From: Bacteroidota bacterium
GTDB lineage: Bacteria; Bacteroidota; Bacteroidia; Chitinophagales; Chitinophagaceae
Length of the DNA: 64,000 nucleotides
Assembly (NCBI GenBank): GCA_023416995.1
Contig: JAEZGI010000080.1
Span: forward strand, 1 to 64,000
Direction: 5' to 3'
Positions 61,118 through 64,000 of this stretch are shown in pieces. The position numbers and the translations under genes were made by a program. The stretch's first letter is position 1; each line of letters opens with the position of its first letter. The notes under the pieces are model-generated. The model was not told where the DNA came from and made no database searches. It saw only the letters and a list, made by a program, of their open reading frames with translations.

Positions 61118-61174
61118 AAGGCTATACACAGCACAAATAATTGCTTACTTTGCTACCAGCTTTAAAAGTTCAAT

Positions 61175-61693
61175 ATGCTACTTGATCAGTTTAAAACCGT
61201 CCGGCTTTTTGTTTTTGATATGGACGGCGTTCTTACAGATGGAACCATCCTTGTTATGGAGGATGGCAATCATTTACGCCGCATGAATGTTAAGGATGGA
61301 TATGCACTGCAACTTGCCGTTAAACAGGGCTATGATGTTATGGTGATCTCTGGAAGTGATGCTCCGTCTGTAGTTGGCAGAATGAAAAAACTTGGAATTG
61401 CCGATGTGCATATCAAGGTGCTTGACAAACTGGGCCATCTTAAAAGCTATCTTGAGCAAAAAGATTATACTGCTGCTGAGGTCTTATACATGGGGGACGA
61501 TCTACCCGATCTGGAAGTAATGCAGTTTGCCGGACTAAGTTGTTGTCCTGCCGACGCAGTTCCGGAAGTAAAAGCGGTCGCAAATTATATTTCGCCTTTT
61601 AAAGGAGGGGATGCCTGCGTTCGTGATGTGATAGAAAAGGTCCTCAAACAAAACCGTCATTGGTATCACCTGCAGGATGTTGCCAGTCGTTAG
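61175..61693 (+). CDS. kdsC: KdsC-type HAD phosphatase (3-deoxy-D-manno-octulosonate 8-phosphate phosphatase)
   Basis: Removes phosphate from KDO-8-phosphate in the pathway to the lipopolysaccharide core sugar KDO. The 172 residues lack a cap domain, as expected for the tetrameric KdsC group. Motif I is FVFDMDGVLTDG with the nucleophile Asp, motif II is VISGSDA, and motif IV is YMGDDLPDLEVM. The C-terminus has ISPFKGGDACVRDVIEKVL. It heads a compact kdsC-ubiA-maf-DUF2851 run. Confidence 0.9.
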   Translation: MLLDQFKTVRLFVFDMDGVLTDGTILVMEDGNHLRRMNVKDGYALQLAVKQGYDVMVISGSDAPSVVGRMKKLGIADVHIKVLDKLGHLKSYLEQKDYTAAEVLYMGDDLPDLEVMQFAGLSCCPADAVPEVKAVANYISPFKGGDACVRDVIEKVLKQNRHWYHLQDVASR

Positions 61694-61721
61694 TAATCCT
61701 ATATAATTATCTTCGCCACAC

Positions 61722-62669
61722 ATGAAACTGATTCTGGCATTTTTTCGCTTGGTCCGTCTGTTGAACCTCGTGTTCATCGTGCTGACACAATGCCTGTTTC
61801 AGTATTGCATTGTCGTGCCCGCGTTCAACCAGTACAGGAACGAACCTATAATGAATGCGCCGCTTTTCTGGTTGCTGGTCCTGGCTTCGGTTTGTATAGC
61901 AGCGGCAGGTTATGTTATTAATGATTATTTTGATCTGAATATAGACAGGGTTAACAAGCCTGACAAGCTGGTAGTTGAAAAGATCATCGGTCGCCGCTTT
62001 GCGATCCTTTGGCATTTAGGGTTATCCGGTCTGGGTATAATCCTTAGCTTTTATGTGGGTTTTAAAATTGGCAATCCGCTGATAGGGTTGTTTAACAGCG
62101 GTTGCGTGATCTTATTATGGTTTTATTCAACTTCTTTTAAGAAACGACTGCTGATCGGTAATATCATTATTTCGTTGTTGACAGCATGGGTGGTACTGGT
62201 ACTGTATGTTGTTGAGATACCACATCATCCTTTCAGACCAATAGACAAAAACCTTTTGTTGTCAGTAAAAAGGATTTTTAAACTGGCGGTGCTGTATGGC
62301 GGTTTTGCATTTATTATTTCACTTATCCGTGAAGTAATCAAAGATATTGAAGACATGCATGGCGATGCAAAATACGGCTGTAAAACAATGCCTATCGTTT
62401 GGGGTCTCCATGTATCAAAGGTCTTTATTGCCACCTGGTTAATCGTGTTGATTTGCACCCTCGCCATTATCCAGTTATATGTTTTCCCGTTCCGGTGGTA
62501 TTGGCTCATTATCTATTGTCTTGTTTTGATACTCCTGCCACTTTTTTATGTGTTCAGGAAATTATTTACAGCTAACAGCAGCAAAGATTTCCATCATCTT
62601 AGCCAGGTGGTGAAGCTGGTGATGGCAACAGGCATAATCTCAATGATTTTTTTCCGGATTTATCTTTGA
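61722..62669 (+). CDS. UbiA-family prenyltransferase (geranylgeranylglycerol-phosphate geranylgeranyltransferase-like)
   Basis: A 315-residue integral-membrane prenyltransferase with eight or nine helices. The two aspartate-rich motifs that bind the magnesium-diphosphate are NDYFDLNIDRVNKPDK (about residue 66) and DIEDMHGDAKYG. The second motif and the overall length resemble the bacterial members annotated after the archaeal lipid enzyme that makes digeranylgeranylglyceryl phosphate. The true prenyl acceptor in Bacteroidota is uncertain. It lies 28 bases after kdsC and 15 bases before maf. Confidence 0.83.
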   Translation: MKLILAFFRLVRLLNLVFIVLTQCLFQYCIVVPAFNQYRNEPIMNAPLFWLLVLASVCIAAAGYVINDYFDLNIDRVNKPDKLVVEKIIGRRFAILWHLGLSGLGIILSFYVGFKIGNPLIGLFNSGCVILLWFYSTSFKKRLLIGNIIISLLTAWVVLVLYVVEIPHHPFRPIDKNLLLSVKRIFKLAVLYGGFAFIISLIREVIKDIEDMHGDAKYGCKTMPIVWGLHVSKVFIATWLIVLICTLAIIQLYVFPFRWYWLIIYCLVLILLPLFYVFRKLFTANSSKDFHHLSQVVKLVMATGIISMIFFRIYL

Positions 62670-62684
62670 TTTATTATAACGGTA

Positions 62685-63287
62685 ATGGACAATCGAATAC
62701 TCTACCCGGCCTTAAGTGGCAGACAAATAATACTGGCATCACAATCGCCCCGGCGGAAGCAATTACTTGAATGGGCAGAGGTTCCGTTTTCGGTCCGGGT
62801 TATTGCAACGGATGAAAGTTTTCCTGCAGAACTTGAGGTTTCAAAGGTACCGATTCATATTGCCCGGCAAAAAGCGCTTGCAGTGCAGGCACAGCTACCG
62901 ACAGGTTCAAATCCGATCATCATTGCGGCAGATACCATTGTCGTTGCAGGCGGAGAAATAATCGGTAAACCCATCTCCGCGGAACATGCATTTTCAATAT
63001 TGTCGCAATTGTCAGGTGCCACTCACCAGGTGATAACAGGTGTTGTGATTCTTGGGCGGGAGGAGGTTAGTTTCGCTGATATAACCACAGTTATGTTTCA
63101 TCCGTTGGATGAGGCAGAAATACGTTATTATATAGATCGATATCAACCTTACGATAAAGCCGGGGCATATGGCATCCAGGAATGGATTGGTGTAACGGGA
63201 ATCCGGTCGATCAATGGCGACTTTTATAATGTTATGGGACTGCCCGTGAGCCGGGTTATACAAGCGTTAAAATCGGATAAAGTTTAG
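62685..63287 (+). CDS. maf: Maf-family nucleoside triphosphate pyrophosphatase
   Basis: Hydrolyses non-canonical or regular dNTP/UTP to the monophosphate, acting as a house-cleaning enzyme. The 200 residues show the Maf motifs ILASQSPRRKQLL at the N-terminus, IAADTIVV in the middle, and GKPISAEHAFSILSQLSGATHQVITGV. YDKAGAYGIQEW is the conserved DKAGAYGIQ signature. It is the third gene of the kdsC run. A TATCTTTG sequence at the end of ubiA may be a promoter but could be chance. Confidence 0.94.
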   Translation: MDNRILYPALSGRQIILASQSPRRKQLLEWAEVPFSVRVIATDESFPAELEVSKVPIHIARQKALAVQAQLPTGSNPIIIAADTIVVAGGEIIGKPISAEHAFSILSQLSGATHQVITGVVILGREEVSFADITTVMFHPLDEAEIRYYIDRYQPYDKAGAYGIQEWIGVTGIRSINGDFYNVMGLPVSRVIQALKSDKV

Positions 63288-63343
63288 CTGAAATCACGAT
63301 CCTGTTGATGGCGCTTCGGGTTAACTTGACCGAAACGCAAAAA

Positions 63344-64000
63344 ATGACCGAAAAGCTTCTTCAGTTTATCTGGCATCAACAATATTTCAATAAGGAAGAT
63401 TTACATACCGAGGGGTTGATATCTCAGTCTGTGCAGGTTCTGACTCCCGGCATTTTTAATACGAACCAGGGACCGGATTTCCTTGACGGAAGAATTAAGA
63501 TCGGCTCACAGGTATGGGCAGGCAATGTTGAATTACATGTGAAGGCTTCTGACTGGGATAAGCATGGTCACGAGCAGGATCTTAATTACCAAAGCGTGGT
63601 GCTGCACGTGGTATGGATAAATGATTTGAATCACGATGTTTATCATCCTCCCATGATCAGCCTCGAAAGCAGGGTGCCGGGTTTACTGTTGAAGCAATAC
63701 GGGGAATGGATGATGAGCCCGTCTTTTATTCCCTGTGGTAGTCGCATCACGGATGTTTCTGAACTGGTGTGGACGAAATGGAAAGAAAGGCTGGTCGTTG
63801 AGAGACTTGAACACAAAACAGCCGGCGTATACGATTATCTAAAAGAGGCAAACAATCACTGGGAGGAAGTGCTTTGGTGGATGATAGCTGTGAACTTTGG
63901 TATAACTGTCAATAAGGAGGTGTTTGGACTGGTGGCTAAAACACTTCCCATTGCCTTGATAGAACGACATAAAACACAGATCAATCAACTGGAGGCTTTG
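63344..64000 (+). CDS. DUF2851 family protein (cut by the right edge)
   Basis: An open frame from the ATG at 63344 runs to the end of the window (219 codons, no stop). The N-terminus MTEKLLQFIWHQQYF, followed by LTPGIFNTNQGPDF, then WAGNVELHVKASDWDKHGH and VVLHVVW match the DUF2851 family of Bacteroidota, whose function is unknown. An in-frame ATG at 63308 would add 12 residues but gives a less typical start. The conserved strand pattern with paired histidines and acidic residues recalls nuclease-like folds, though this is only an impression. It is 56 bases after maf. Confidence 0.85.
   Translation, partial: MTEKLLQFIWHQQYFNKEDLHTEGLISQSVQVLTPGIFNTNQGPDFLDGRIKIGSQVWAGNVELHVKASDWDKHGHEQDLNYQSVVLHVVWINDLNHDVYHPPMISLESRVPGLLLKQYGEWMMSPSFIPCGSRITDVSELVWTKWKERLVVERLEHKTAGVYDYLKEANNHWEEVLWWMIAVNFGITVNKEVFGLVAKTLPIALIERHKTQINQLEAL

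Noticed and set aside
62661..62668. TATCTTTG at the end of the UbiA gene as a promoter for maf
   Set aside because: It lies in coding sequence, has no TTTG 19 bases upstream, and the 15-base gap to maf suggests an operon.
1..64000. Mobile element, prophage, defence island or secondary-metabolite cluster
   Set aside because: No transposase, integrase, capsid, restriction, toxin-antitoxin, PKS/NRPS or similar genes were seen, and the single tRNA has no flanking duplicated attachment site that I could find.

Overview
This 64 kb window reads as a stable chromosomal stretch of a Bacteroidota genome. The gene repertoire suggests Chitinophagaceae or a close relative, which is inference because no 16S gene is present. 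The signs are promoters of the type TTTG-N19-TAnnTTTG (clear before rpmB, rimO and tRNA-His), almost no Shine-Dalgarno sequences, the rpmB-rpmG-DUF4295-ftsY cluster, OmpA with thrombospondin-3 repeats, BshC, DUF2851, DUF4407, secreted Gfo/Idh/MocA proteins and OMP_b-brl_3-type receptors. I see no insertion sequence, prophage, integrase, CRISPR array, toxin-antitoxin pair, defence locus or secondary-metabolite cluster. No gap between genes exceeds 300 bases once the small genes listed here are counted.

Layout. 0-4.3 kb: a cut gene, a THUMP RNA methyltransferase, pcm, an alpha/beta hydrolase, a DUF2520 protein and a DinB protein. 4.4-9.4 kb: a subtilisin-like protease, an OmpA/TSP3 envelope protein and an ALDH7-type dehydrogenase. 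9.5-10.2 kb: two small, possibly coupled secreted ORFs. 10.2-14.1 kb: ppk1-ppx-panB (polyphosphate and pantothenate). 14.3-16.7 kb: an ABM-like protein, a Rof-like Rho-binding protein, then rpmB-rpmG-DUF4295 and ftsY. 16.7-19.9 kb: nhaA, rimO and a secreted protein. 20-26.2 kb: a co-directional carbohydrate-type set (ketoglutarate-semialdehyde-type dehydrogenase, lipoprotein aldose epimerase, DUF4965 glutaminase-like protein, SMP-30-like propeller). 26.3-28.8 kb: bshC and a propeller-like protein. 28.9-36.2 kb: purE and purK with a complete RND efflux set (adaptor, pump, TolC) between them. 36.4-41.7 kb: a YkuD/TonB_C fusion, a 51-residue membrane protein, malQ and a dipeptide epimerase. 41.7-46.5 kb: MATE transporter, beta-barrel protein, flavin/2Fe-2S reductase, YhdH-type reductase and OsmC. 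46.6-49.6 kb: two tandem Tat-exported Gfo/Idh/MocA paralogues. 49.7-55.7 kb: SirB1-like protein, YcxB-like protein, topA, DUF4407 and a four-helix membrane protein. 55.8-58.5 kb: a large outer-membrane receptor. 58.6-64 kb: tRNA-His(GTG), prc, kdsC, a UbiA prenyltransferase, maf and the start of a DUF2851 gene.

Most genes are housekeeping or envelope functions. I did not find a convincing new multi-gene system. The loci most worth a second look are small or architectural: the YkuD/TonB_C fusion, the 38-codon ORF with a terminator-like hairpin and ATGA overlap at 9.58 kb, the 51-residue membrane protein at 37.6 kb, the Rof homologue upstream of the ribosomal operon, the efflux operon between purK and purE, the hairpin-plus-U-run in the topA leader, and the 15-codon leader ORF before the dehydrogenase at 20.1 kb. 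Start codons were corrected wherever the longest frame began at TTG or GTG, or overlapped a neighbour, and an ATG with a better N-terminus lay just downstream.
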